64,000 nt of DNA from Streptomyces luteolifulvus (GCF_008806595.1 NZ_VZRB01000036.1:1-64000), one strand, 5' to 3'. Positions 8,310 to 16,995 are shown, counted from the stretch's first letter. The notes: a model not told the origin generated them from the sequence alone. A program made the numbers and translations.

Positions 8310-8923
8310 CGAGCCACGGGCAGGTCCGCGTGGACCTCCAGTTCGTTGCCGAGGATCCTCTTGGCCCAGATGGGTACCAGGACGGCCGCGACCGAGGGCA
8401 GGGCCGAACGGCGCTTCCGCGAGACCAAGGCGACCGAAAGCAGCAGGAGCTGGGAGGCAAAGGATCCCAGCCCGGTCTCCCGGCAGGCGTACCCGAGACC
8501 GGGACCACTGAGGATCACCACGGCCCCCTTCCAGTCGGTGCACAGCAACGCTCCGATGGCCGGCGTGATGCCGCGGCCCCCCGCTCCCTGAAGGAAGGGC
8601 GACCAGTTGTGCCCGGCGACGACGAGAGCCGCGTGCAGGGCCGGCGAGCGCCGGCCACGCCCGGCCAGCCTGATGGCGACGTAGCCCTTGGCAACGTCCA
8701 GCGCCGACACGATCAGAAACGGTGCCAAACCCGCAGCCCGATACGCCCCGGTCGCCGACACGGATTCCGGATGGACTGCACGAAGGTCGACCCCTGAGGC
8801 GCATTTCGCCACGAGGTGCGCGGACGGCAACGCGCCGATGAGGAACGAACACCCCACCCGCCACAGGCCCTCACCGATCCCCGCGACTCGCGTCGGGCCC
8901 CCGAAGACGACGGTGTCAGCCAC
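8261..8923 (-). CDS. PlsY-like membrane acyltransferase (second, convergent)
   Basis: Predicted 220 residues with about five hydrophobic segments. It has the PlsY order of motifs: FLIGALPSAHLVAK, a degenerate first loop VHPESVSATGAYRAAG where GSGNxGAxN is expected, ALDVAKGYVAI, and VAGHNWSPFLQGAGGRGITP. The first loop has lost the conserved Gly-Ser-Gly-Asn, so phosphate binding is changed compared with true PlsY, and the third loop reads GGRG. The N-terminus is extended by about 25 residues. It is transcribed toward the operon and overlaps the 3' end of the polyprenyl synthase gene by 49 bases, so the two transcripts are antisense to each other there. Confidence 0.75.
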   Translation of the reverse strand: MADTVVFGGPTRVAGIGEGLWRVGCSFLIGALPSAHLVAKCASGVDLRAVHPESVSATGAYRAAGLAPFLIVSALDVAKGYVAIRLAGRGRRSPALHAALVVAGHNWSPFLQGAGGRGITPAIGALLCTDWKGAVVILSGPGLGYACRETGLGSFASQLLLLSVALVSRKRRSALPSVAAVLVPIWAKRILGNELEVHADLPVARYVERLLYDRDSAGTG

Positions 8924-9255
8924 TCACCACTCCCCAAACCCGGTCACCTCTGGCGCAGGGTAGCCTTTACCGGGATCACAACGGGCATGCGCGGCCCGGT
9001 CGGGCCTCGGGACTGGCGGAGTCGTGTACCAAACTGTCGCGTATTCCCCGCCTCGCCTTGGATTCCTGTGACTGTCCGTGACTGCTGCGTCCCTTGGCGA
9101 TGGGGAATTCACCACGCTCGGATGCGCGACTCTCTCCGGAGCGGCGGGCCGCGCAGTCTCATCGGGCCCGTTGCCCAATTCGCCGACCCTTCACCCGACG
9201 AGGCGTGTTGAATGGCGTGGCTGAAGGTCCGCTACTCAACTGGTCATAGGGGCTT
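8924..9255. other. Intergenic region upstream of the second PlsY-like gene
   Basis: No convincing gene. The right side runs into the left end of the IS701 copy. On the minus strand a TACCCT hexamer (from the GGGTA near 8960) could serve as a -10 for the PlsY-like gene, but no matching -35 is clear. Confidence 0.35.
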
Positions 9256-10802
9256 GTACTCAGCCTCAGATCTTGTGACTGGTGATCGGTGCTGATCGTT
9301 GTCCAGTCATGCTGATGGATGTGAGTGCGGAGCACGTTGAGGGCTGGGCAGAGGAACTGGCTGTCTTGACGGGCGGGTTGGGGCATCTGTTCGCCCGGCC
9401 GGAGCCGCGGGAGGTTTTCGCCGATCTTATCGAGGGGCTGCTGTCGGACCTGGGCCGGAAGAACGGCTGGACGATGGCCGGTCGGGCCGGGCATGCCACC
9501 CCTCACCGGATCCAGAAGTTCCTTGGTGAGGCCTCCTGGAGTGCGGACGCGCTGCTGGCCGAGGTGCAGGCTTATGTGGCACGGGAGTTGGGAGACCGGG
9601 GCGCGACGCTGGTGCTGGACGACACCCAGGTGGTCAAGAAGGGGAACCAGTCCGTCGGGGTCGCCTACCAGCACTGTGGGACGACCGGACGTCCGCAACT
9701 GCCAGGTCATGGTGATGCTCACCTACGCCGCCGCGAGCGGCCACACCTTCTACGACCGGCGCCTGTACCTGCCGGAGTCCTGGACGAGTGATCGTGAGCG
9801 GTGCCGGGCGGCCGGGGTGCCCGACGAGGTCGTCTTCGCTACCAAGCCGCGGCTGGGCATCGCCATGCTGGCCGGTGCGGTGGCCGGCGGGCTGCCGTTT
9901 TCCTGGGTGGCCGCGGACGCGGACTACGGCAAGGACCCCGCCCTCAGGTCCTGGCTGCACGATCAGCAGATCCGCTATGTGCTCGCGGTGCCGGTCACCC
10001 TGCCGGTTCATGGCCCGCCGGGCAAGCCGCGCCTGCCGAAGGTCGCGGCGGCCGGTGATCTGCTGCACTACGCCACGGTGCGCGAGCAGTGGGAGTGCCG
10101 CAGCCAGGGCGAGGGCTCCAAAGGGCAGCGCAGTTATGGCTGGGCCTGGTTCAATGTCGCCCTGCCCGGACAGACGCCGGCCGACGGCTTTGCCCACTGG
10201 CTGCTGATCCGCCGCAGCACCCAGAAGAAGCAACTGGCCGGCGGCCGCGTGGACTTCGAGTACGCGTACTTCCTCGTCCACGCCCCCGCCACCGACCCGG
10301 TCACCGAGGCGATCGTGAAGGCCGGAGTCCGCTGGAAGATCGAGGAGAACAACGAGCTTGCCAAGCAGATCACCGGGCTGGGCCAGTACCAGGTCCGCCG
10401 CTGGATCTCATGGCACCGGCACGTGACCTGCGCGATGCTCGCCCTGGCCTTCCTGACCGTCCAGCGCGCCCGCCACCCCGCCCCGGAACCAGAACCCGCG
10501 GACGAGCCCACCCGTCCGGACCCGGCAGACGAGGGAAAAGCGCAGGAGACGGCGGGAGGGAGCACGTTCCGCTGATCCGGCTGACCGTCCTGGCCCTCGC
10601 CTGTCTTCTCGCGGCCACCGCTCTGACCGCCCACCACAGCGACGCCTACCACCTCAAACAGCATCACTGGCGAGCCCTGCACCAGACCCGGGCCACCGTC
10701 AGCCACTACAAACGGCGCGGCGACCCTTTGCCCGCCCGCCTCCGCCCCTGGCGACAACCCGAGCAGAACCGATCACAACATCAAGATCTGAGGCTGTAGT
10801 AC
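9256..10802 (+). mobile_element. IS701-family insertion sequence, decayed
   Basis: Terminal inverted repeats are GTACTCAGCCTCAGATCTTG at 9256-9275 and, reversed, GTACTACAGCCTCAGATCTTG at 10782-10802; they differ by a single inserted A. They enclose a transposase frame of the IS701 family broken by frameshifts. The element is about 1.55 kb, the normal family size. A clear 4-bp target duplication was not found at the flanks. Confidence 0.75.
9309..10799 (+). pseudogene. IS701-family transposase, two frameshifts
   Basis: Three consecutive segments in frames 0, 1 and 0 spell one protein. 9309 to about 9685 gives the N-terminus with the first catalytic Asp in TLVLDDTQVVKKG. About 9686 to 10570 gives the core with LYLPESWTSD, VAADADYGKDP and a Glu in KAGVRWKIEENNELAKQ. 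About 10565 to 10799 gives the usual basic C-terminal tail (SHYKRRGDPL). The first break looks like a single missing base near 9688, in GACGTCCGC. The second lies near 10570. The DDE transposase is therefore inactive unless frameshifting rescues it. It lies between the lipid-type cluster and the IS graveyard. Confidence 0.8.
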
Positions 10803-11141
10803 CAGATGGCCACTCCTATGGCCTTCTCATTTCAGTGCGCTGGGGATTCTCACACAGTGTCATCAGGACTCCTCACCCGATGTCACCACTCCTATGCTCT
10901 GACCAGGAGAGATGCATGACATTCAGATGAGAACCACAGGTGACACCGAGATGAGGAGTCGCACCCCGGCCTCCCGCCGGTCCCACAGCACCATCCCAGG
11001 CCCGCCTCGACGAGCCCGAATACCCCTGCCCACTTGACAAAACGCCCTACATATCAGGATCCGCGGATTCATCGACAATGAGGGCGTCTCATTGAGAACG
11101 GATTAGCAAATCCGCAATCCCATTGACAATGGCTACGCTCA
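10803..11141. other. Intergenic stretch with transposon-end-like repeats
   Basis: No gene. The right part holds repeated short motifs: ATCGACAATGA at 11071-11081, TCTCATTGAGA at about 11087-11097, CATTGACAATGG at 11121-11132, and a perfect hairpin CGGATT-AGCA-AATCCG at 11099-11114. Repeats around GACAATG/CATTG directly before a TnsA-like fragment look like transposase binding sites at the end of a Tn7-like or related element. This is inference from position. Confidence 0.4.
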
Positions 11142-11385
11142 GTGGCGGTCCTCGTCGGGATCTTTCGCCGGACCGCGGGCGGTGCCCGCCGTACGCACAA
11201 GGTTCCTACGGCGTCGATCCGGTACGAGGACGCGTCGGTATGTGAAGTACCGTTCCGGCAGCTGCGGTTGGCCGATTTCGTGGAGTCGAAGCCGTGGCGG
11301 GACGTTCGGTCGGTACGCGGCATGACCCACTATTGGGGCAAGTACGCGTCGGCGACGACGTGCGGGCACTTGGTCTATGAGAGCC
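11142..11385 (+). pseudogene. TnsA-like transposase endonuclease, N-terminal fragment
   Basis: About 80 residues from GTG 11142. The segment SVRGMTHYWGKYASATTCG followed by HLVYESR strongly recalls the TnsA-like heteromeric transposase endonuclease subunits of actinomycetes, whose consensus is roughly RG-x-x-H-(6)-ATT-x-x-H-V-x-Y-E-S. The similarity stops at about 11385. Beyond that the frame stays open but only mirrors the minus-strand IstB-like piece, so the gene was cut by insertion or deletion. Confidence 0.5.
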
Positions 11386-11596
11386 GCGACGTAGGCCGTC
11401 AGAGATTCCATCCCGAACCAGGCGACCCGCATGCCCTGGTCGATGGCCTTGTGAGCAAGGGCCCCCGGCGAAGGTGGCTGTTGCCGACACCCAACGGGCC
11501 GGCGGCGAGGTTCTCCGCGCGGCGGATGTCCGTGCGTGTGGTCGCCCTACCCCGACACGGCTCAAGCCAGCTCAGCAGGCTGTTCCGTCTGCTCAT
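11386..11596 (-). pseudogene. IstB/TnsC-like ATPase fragment, frameshifted
   Basis: On the minus strand, one frame gives AENLAAGPLGVGNSHL, a degraded Walker A of the IS21 IstB type where GPPGVGKTHL is expected, with Lys changed to Asn. After a frameshift the next part reads RVAWFGMESLTAYVAALI, matching the strand after the Walker A in IstB-like helpers. Only this central portion survives. Identification rests on two short motifs. Confidence 0.4.
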
Positions 11597-11609
11597 GATC
11601 CTTTGGACA

Positions 11610-12203
11610 TCAGCGGGTGCGTGGCACCAGGCTTGTCAGATCCATACCAATGTCGTATGGGACAGAAACGGTCAGCTGGTCGCGGTGGATGCCGGTGGCG
11701 ACATACGCTCTGGTGGTCTCGTCCAGCTCGTAGGTATGCACGACTGGCAAGCCCTTTTCATCTTCCACACGCCAGTAGAACGGGATCCCGGCTTGTGCAT
11801 ATTTGAACGGCTTCAGTACCCGGTCCCGTCCGGCTGACTCTGCAGAAACCACTTCCACGACAAGGCTGACTTCTTCCGGCAGGTACCGCGTGCGATCGGG
11901 CTCGAAGGGCACTCGCACAGCAAGGACGTCAGGCTCGGGCCGGTTGATCTTGTCAAGTTTGATCGTCATCTCGCGGTCGACATCGAAGCCCTCCGGAGCC
12001 AGCTGGCGAAGGGTCACCGCCAAGTTTTCGACGACCCGGGAGTGCCAGGACCGCTGCGGGGACATCATGAAGATCAGGGCTCCGTCAATCAGCTCAGTAT
12101 GGCGTGGTAGGTCAGGGACCTGATCGAGATCATCGGCCTCCCACCCGCTGGGCCTAGGGGGCTGCATCCAGGGAGGCAGTGCATCCCATGCTGGGGTGCT
12201 CAT
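11610..12203 (-). CDS. Uma2 family (PD-(D/E)XK-like) protein
   Basis: Predicted 197 residues, start ATG at 12203 preceded by an AAGGAGA ribosome site. Upstream in-frame codons exist but lack a site. Uma2 signatures are present: ELIDGALIFMMSP after the N-terminal Pro/Trp-rich arm, INRPEPDVLAVR (the Pro-Asp-Val-x-Val strand), and VSLVVEVVSAESAGRDRVLK with the downstream Lys, then KYAQAGIPFYWRVE. This fold is a putative endonuclease very common in multicopy in Streptomyces and cyanobacteria, often near mobile DNA; its biological role is not established. It is the only intact gene in the surrounding IS graveyard. Confidence 0.88.
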   Translation of the reverse strand: MSTPAWDALPPWMQPPRPSGWEADDLDQVPDLPRHTELIDGALIFMMSPQRSWHSRVVENLAVTLRQLAPEGFDVDREMTIKLDKINRPEPDVLAVRVPFEPDRTRYLPEEVSLVVEVVSAESAGRDRVLKPFKYAQAGIPFYWRVEDEKGLPVVHTYELDETTRAYVATGIHRDQLTVSVPYDIGMDLTSLVPRTR

Positions 12204-13129
12204 GGACGTCTCCTTGCCTTCAGCTTCGAGCCCTACCGTAGCTGAGGAGAATCCGGTGCACCCGCGTTCTGCGGCGATCTTCACTCCGCCATCAGACTGC
12301 GAATAACGCACGCGGCCCCGCGACGGATGCCACAAGCGGCGCTCGCGGCCCCCAGCAACCGTTCAGCGCCAGAGTGCTTGCTGGTTCTGTCAGCGTGGCC
12401 ACTGATCAGGCAAGGCCAGGTGTCGTTAGCCAGAGGAGCACGATGAGCGAAGGGACTCGCGGCTCTGACGGCGATACCAGCCGCTCGCTGCGTGGTGGGT
12501 ACGGTTCGTGCGACTGGGCGGCGTAGGGCGACATGGCGTCGCCGTGCGGGCAGTCGTGCGGGGCGGCGGGTGGGCATTCGGTTCGCGCAGGACGGGCTGT
12601 CCGATGGCGCCGAGGTCGTCCGGGAGCGTCGGCGAGAGTGATGCTGGCGGCGATGACGACCTGGTCGCGGGCGGTCTGGAGGGCGATGGTGAAGCCGTCC
12701 CGGTCATGCGCAACACCGAAGCGCGCGAGTGACACGTCGAGATCCATGACTGCCTCGACGCAGACGTCCCCCTCCTGGAGCGCATGCACCCTAAACGCCG
12801 CCGCATCCTCGAAACGCCGCGGCTTCACCCCACCACTTCAGAGAACCTGCCGCCCACGCCGTCCCGGGCGTCTGTCCCCATTGCTCGGCGCCCCGGTCCG
12901 TGGCTCCGGCGCCGAACGTGGCCGAGGTACGGGCCTGAGCCCGCGAACAGGGCATGGACGTACCACCGCGCGGCAGACTCCGCACCCAGATCTGGGACGC
13001 CTGGTGCCGAAGCTGGTGTCCAGGGGCCGTCACCCCGAGGTGTCCGGGCAGGCCGGTGCTCAGGAGCGCTGAGGGGCTCGAGGTCACTCGCGCGGTCGAG
13101 TCATCGTCGAGCCTGCCGGGGAGCCCGGA
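12204..13129. other. Region without a recognised gene; one possible minus-strand fragment
   Basis: A minus-strand frame at 12406-12828 (140 residues) has a plausible central part around VMDLDVSLARFGVAHDRDG and IALQTARDQVVIAASITLAD, with balanced composition, but the C-terminal 60 residues look like random high-GC translation. I do not recognise the family. It may be the front of a truncated gene. No RNA or repeat is evident here. Confidence 0.3.
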
Positions 13130-13945
13130 CGCCGGGGCTCCGGCTACCGGATCACTGGCGGCACGGTAGGGACCGCCTGCCATGTGGTTGCCGGAGCGGC
13201 GGTGGTGCGGGTGCGCTGCAACGCCGACACTCCCGAGGAGTCGACGCGGGACGCGCGTGTGCTCGCCGCGGACGGCGACCTCGCTCTCCTGGCCGTCGAC
13301 CGGGCCGACGAGCTGACCCCCGTCCGCTTCGGCCGTGTTCTGGAGCGGGACGCCGTGATTGCCTGTACCGGTCTCGGTTTTCCCCGGTTCACGTTCCGCG
13401 GCGACGCGTCGGGGACCTACCGGGATGTGTGCCATCTGGTCGGTTCCGCGCCGGTGCTGTCGAACCGACGCAGCGGCACCCTGGAGATCACGGTTGCGAG
13501 CCCGCCGGAGCCCGACCCCGATCCGGCACGGTCGGCCTGGGAGGGCATGTCGGGCGCGCCGGTCTTTGCGGCGGGCCGCCTCGTCGCCGTCGTCAACGCG
13601 CATCACGCTCTCGAAAGGCGCGGGCAGGCTGGAGGCACACCGTATCGCCGTCCTGTATCGCCGCAGCGCCCGCGAGTTCCGCGACATCCTCGGGCTGCCG
13701 CCCCGGGCCGAGGACACCCTCGACGTCCTGCCGCCGGTGAGCCGGTCCTTGGAACGGGAGGCGCACCAGGCCGAGGTCGCGTCCATCGCCCCCCTGCGCC
13801 TGGTCGACCGGGACGCCGAGCTGGCGGAGCTCACCGAGTTCTGCTCGGACCCGGACTCCTATCTGTGGTGGCAGGCGGGCCCGTGGGCCGGCAAGCCTGC
13901 TCTGGTCTCGTCCTTCGCGCTCGCCCCGCCCGACGGTGTGCCATC
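13130..13945 (+). pseudogene. Trypsin-like peptidase / STAND NTPase fusion, broken
   Basis: The first part, in frame 2 to about 13620, has GTACHVVAGA (catalytic His), DGDLALLAVDR (catalytic Asp) and WEGMSGAPVFAAGRLVAVV (catalytic Ser), so it is a serine protease domain. After a frameshift near 13610 the next frame continues with IAVLYRRSAREFRDILGLPP and the start of an NTPase, LVDRDAELAELTEF then WWQAGPWAGKPALVS, a Walker A whose final Ser/Thr is Pro. The rest of the long STAND domain is gone. Intact proteins of this type occur widely in Streptomyces and resemble conflict-system sensors. There is no start codon with a ribosome site, so it is a relic. Confidence 0.65.
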
Positions 13946-14093
13946 CGCATCCGGATGCAGCAGACGCAGGCGGTCCGCCTGGCCCCCGCCGCCTTGCGCT
14001 GACCTCGGACTACCTCTCACTCGCTGGCAACGGCGACATCCCGCAGCGTGGCGCGGTCTGTGCACGGCACTCGCGCGGCCAGCAGGGGCTGGC

Positions 14094-14315
14094 CTATCTG
14101 CCGCCGCCGTGGCGCGGGGCGTTGGTGGTGAGCTCGGAGACCACGAGTGCGGGGGTTTCCGCCGTCCAGGGGGCCGCGGCCGGGTCCAGCTGGTCGGCGA
14201 AGGCGCGGGCGATGTCACGCGCGTGAGCGAGAGCGGCGGGGCTGTCGCCTTCGACAACCACAGAGGCCCTGGGGATTCGCGTGCGTTCGTCTGCGTGCCA
14301 GTCATGCGCTGCCAC
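14094..14315 (-). pseudogene. Anti-sigma-factor-type ATP-binding protein, N-terminal fragment
   Basis: Predicted 73 residues from ATG 14315 to a stop right after ALVVSELTTNAPRHGGGR. That stretch is the N-box (Glu, Asn, His) of the HATPase_c fold in the RsbW/SpoIIAB-like regulators abundant in Streptomyces, where LVSELVTNAxRHG is the norm. The ATP lid and the remaining half of the domain are missing, so it should not bind ATP properly. Confidence 0.6.
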
Positions 14316-14870
14316 CTCGCCGTTGGCTCGGTTGTGCCGTCAGGCTCAGCGTGTGCCCGCCCGCCGGGGCTTCAACCGGGACGGCACTCTTACGGGCGTA
14401 CTTGCGGCAGAAGCCCGAGCATGGGCTCGCAAGAAAACCTGTCGTGGTCACAGTAGACATTTCCTCGTCGCAGGGTTATTGTTTCTGGCGTACCCAGGAA
14501 GTCGATGAGGGCACAGCAGAGATGAACTGCCGTGCATGCAGGTCAAGCAGGACGCGGCCCCTCCCCCAGGGGTTGCGAGCAGTACCCGCGGTATCCAGCA
14601 GTACGACCGTGTAACCGAATGAGGTAAGGAGCAGACGCCATCAGGATCGCCCGGGCGAGGAAGAAGTCCGCCCGGGTACCGCAAGGCCCCGGATTGGAAG
14701 GTGGTCCCCGGTCACGCATCCGCGATCCCCGCAGCCCCGCCCTCCCAGGCAGGCTCTGCGGACACAGAAGCCCGGCGCAGTCGGCCGGTAGATGGTGTTG
14801 AAAGCTCGGGGCCCGAGGCGCCAGTACGGCGCCCCGGGCCCCCCGACGTGTCCCCTGAAAGAAGAGGTCT
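14316..14870. other. Intergenic region upstream of the MerR-type gene
   Basis: No recognised gene. Short open frames on both strands lack domain features. The segment should contain the promoter of the MerR-type gene, but no clear -35/-10 pair stands out. Confidence 0.4.
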
Positions 14871-15215
14871 ATGCCCCCTGCCAGTCCCCGTCCCGTCGAC
14901 AATCTCGACGACGACGACTACCCCGCCTACACCATGGGCCGGGCCGCCGAGATGCTCGGCACCACCCCCGCCTTCCTCCGCGCCCTGGGCGAGCACCGCC
15001 TGATCGCCCCGCTGCGCTCCGAAGGCGGCCACCGCCGCTATTCCCGCTACCAGCTGCGCATTGCCGCCCGCGCCCGCGAACTCGTCGACCAGGGCACCCC
15101 CATCGAGGCCGCCTGCCGCATCGTCATCCTCGAAGACCAGCTCGAAGAAGCCCAGCGCATCAACGAGCAACTGCGCACCCAGGGCGGCGAGGCACAGCCG
15201 AAGACCACGGCCTGA
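14871..15215 (+). CDS. MerR-family (HspR-like) transcriptional regulator
   Basis: Predicted 114 residues, ATG at 14871 with a GAAAGAAGAGG ribosome site. Winged-helix segment: YTMGRAAEMLGTTPAFLRALGEHRLI, then the wing RSEGGHRRYSRYQL, then RARELVDQGTPIEAACRIV and a coiled-coil dimerisation helix with many Glu/Gln. There are no Cys residues in the C-terminal part, so it is not a metal sensor. Small regulators of this type frequently accompany Hsp20/Hsp18 genes in Streptomyces, and an Hsp20-like gene lies 1.4 kb downstream on the other strand. Confidence 0.85.
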   Translation: MPPASPRPVDNLDDDDYPAYTMGRAAEMLGTTPAFLRALGEHRLIAPLRSEGGHRRYSRYQLRIAARARELVDQGTPIEAACRIVILEDQLEEAQRINEQLRTQGGEAQPKTTA

Positions 15216-15293
15216 TCACCATGCCGGGCGGCAGGCGGACCACACCGACCGCCGGCGAGCGAAGCCGCCTTCAACACGGTTCCTCCGTGGATA

Positions 15294-15590
15294 CCCCCGC
15301 CTTCAGGCGGGGGAGGAAACGGACTCCTGCGAAGCAGGGCAGGGAAAGCCGATGCGCCGCCAGGGCGGATCGGCGTTCACCGCCAACCGCCCGCAGGCGA
15401 GTGGTAGTTTGTGTGCCGTCCGGGCAGTGGAAACCAAGCTGGCCGGGTCTACCGCCGGGCTGGCGGGATGTCAGGTCTGTGGAGCCGGCGCAAGACTGCT
15501 GGGCGTACCCACGTCCCTTGCCGTTCGTTCGGGGCAGCTGCTGTCTGGGAACCCGCGAGGGTCGAATCCCCCTGCTTCAGCTGGGGGAGA
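15294..15590 (+). ncRNA. IS200/IS605 end remnant with omega-RNA-like 3' hairpins, no TnpB
   Basis: Two hairpins with the same TTCA tetraloop frame this piece. The first, at 15294-15313, has a perfect stem CCCCCGCC/GGCGGGGG. The second, at 15568-15587, has a CCCCC/GGGGG stem with one T-T mismatch, preceded by GTCGAAT and followed by AGAAGTCAA. A G-G-G-T-C-G-A-A-T-C5 stem-TTCA-G5-AG-A-A-GTCAA string is the typical right end of actinobacterial IS605-group elements and the 3' scaffold of TnpB omega-RNAs. Between them, short frames give degraded TnpB-tail-like text, but there is no TnpB catalytic core nearby. Whether an RNA is made is unknown. Confidence 0.5.
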
Positions 15591-15616
15591 AGTCAACACA
15601 GTGCGATGGCACGCGC

Positions 15617-16588
15617 TCAGGCCACTTGGGTGGGTTCGGCGCGGCCGAACAGCAGCGCGTAGCCGCCGGGGAGCTGGCGCAGGATGCGGGTGAGCAGGTC
15701 GGGGCCGGCCAGGGCGGCGACGGCGGCGAGGACGGAGCCGGTGTCCCAGCGGGTGGTGGCCAGGGTGGCGTCGCTGCGGGTCGCGAGGTCTTTGACGAAG
15801 GCCCAGCCGGTCAGGGGCTGGCTGTCGGGGATCTGTTCGGTGAAAAGGCGTGCGGCCTGGAGGGGCAGGCGGGCGGCCAGTTCGACGCGTTCCTCGCCCG
15901 TCACCTGGCGTCCGAGGCCGGAAAGGACGAGTCGGATGGCTTGCTCGGCCCGTTCCCGGGTGGGATAGGCGCCGTCGTAATGGACCTTGCCCAGCATCTG
16001 CTCGAACGTCATCACAGGCAGGTGCTGGATCGATGCACGTCGGTCGGCCATCACTGCGGTGGTTGCCCTTTTCTCGCGGTGGTGCCGGTGCCCGCAGGTG
16101 TGCGGGTACCGGGTGTGGGGGTGGTCAGGTGGGCTGGGGCGGCCGAAGAGCAGGTCGTAGCCTGCGGGGAGCTGGAGCAGGATGTGCCCCAGCAGGTCGT
16201 CAGCGGCGGCGTCGGCGACCGTGCTGAGGCCGGCGCTGACGTCCCAGGTAGCGGTCTGCTCGGTGGCCCCCTCGAGCCAGGCTGCCGTCGCCCTGATGAA
16301 CCGCTCCCGGGGCAGCGGTTCGGCGCTTTGCAGCGGGTTGAGCAGGATCAGGGCGAAGGCTTCCGGCAGGCGCGCCGCCAGCTGGGCGCGGACCTCGCCA
16401 GCCAGGTGGGCGCCCAGCAGGGCGAGGACCACGCGGGTCGCGCGTTCTGTTTCCTGCTCACTTTGGTACTCGCCGCGCTCCTTGACCTGGTCGAGGAACG
16501 CTTCGATGCGCAGGGTCACCTCGGCCGCCGCCCTTCTTCGGCTGCTGTGCTCCGTGGGTGCGGAGGGCGGGGTGAGGGGGGAGATCAT
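15617..16588 (-). CDS. Protein with two tandem DUF2267 domains
   Basis: Predicted 323 residues, ATG at 16588 behind a GGAGGG site. Two domains of about 130 residues each follow the same plan: a YQSEQETERATRVVLALLGAHL helix pair, then AQLAARLPEAFALIL, then a LLGHILLQLPAGYDLLFGR end in the first. The second has YPTRERAEQAIRLVLSGLG, VELAARLPLQAARLF and LLTRILRQLPGGYALLFGR. DUF2267 is a small all-helical domain of unknown function, often beside heat-shock or oxidative-stress genes. A His-rich joint links the copies, and an internal ATG (MADRRASIQ) could start the second copy alone, so this may be two genes fused in frame. It is 38 bases downstream of the Hsp20-like gene on the same strand and probably co-transcribed. 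Confidence 0.8.
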   Translation of the reverse strand: MISPLTPPSAPTEHSSRRRAAAEVTLRIEAFLDQVKERGEYQSEQETERATRVVLALLGAHLAGEVRAQLAARLPEAFALILLNPLQSAEPLPRERFIRATAAWLEGATEQTATWDVSAGLSTVADAAADDLLGHILLQLPAGYDLLFGRPSPPDHPHTRYPHTCGHRHHREKRATTAVMADRRASIQHLPVMTFEQMLGKVHYDGAYPTRERAEQAIRLVLSGLGRQVTGEERVELAARLPLQAARLFTEQIPDSQPLTGWAFVKDLATRSDATLATTRWDTGSVLAAVAALAGPDLLTRILRQLPGGYALLFGRAEPTQVA

Positions 16589-16626
16589 GCCCGCCCTCCG
16601 CCGTTGACCGACCCGGGGCGCCGGGC

Positions 16627-16995
16627 TCAGCCGGAGATCTCCTTGCGGGAGGATTCCCCGCCGATGGCGATCTTGCGGGGCTTGGCGCGCTCGGCGATCG
16701 GGATGCGCAGGGTGAGCACCCCGGCGTCGTAGTCGGCCTTGATGCGGTCGGTGTCGAGCGTGTCGGCCAGCACGATCTGGCGGGAGAAGACGCAAAGCGG
16801 TCGCTCGGAGAGTTCCATCTGCACGTCGTCGGCCTTCGCCACGGGCCGACGCTCGGCCCTGACGGTCAGCATGTTCCGCTCGACGTCGACGTCGATCGCC
16901 TCCGGGCTGACCAAGTTTCCACGTGATCTTGGACACTCGATCTCTATCACAAGGTCTTCGGCTATTTCGCCCCGGCCGAGGCCAGGCAGCGCCAC
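16627..16995 (-). CDS. Hsp20/alpha-crystallin small heat-shock protein, short N-terminus
   Basis: Predicted 122 residues. The alpha-crystallin domain is clear: VSPEAIDVDVERNMLTVRAERRP, then CVFSRQIVLADTLDTDRIKADYDAG, then VLTLRIPIAERAKPRKIAI with the C-terminal I-x-I/V type motif. Streptomyces Hsp18-type proteins are about 140-155 residues with a longer N-terminal arm ending in a DLPGV motif. Here that junction reads IECPRSRGNL and the arm is only about 25 residues, so the gene has suffered a local rearrangement or is a divergent compact form. The domain itself should still fold. It heads a two-gene unit with the DUF2267 protein. Confidence 0.75.
   Translation of the reverse strand: MALPGLGRGEIAEDLVIEIECPRSRGNLVSPEAIDVDVERNMLTVRAERRPVAKADDVQMELSERPLCVFSRQIVLADTLDTDRIKADYDAGVLTLRIPIAERAKPRKIAIGGESSRKEISG

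Noticed and set aside
11142..11837. A single 231-residue plus-strand protein
   Set aside because: Only the first 80 residues resemble TnsA. The remainder mirrors the minus-strand IstB-like fragment and the Uma2 gene.
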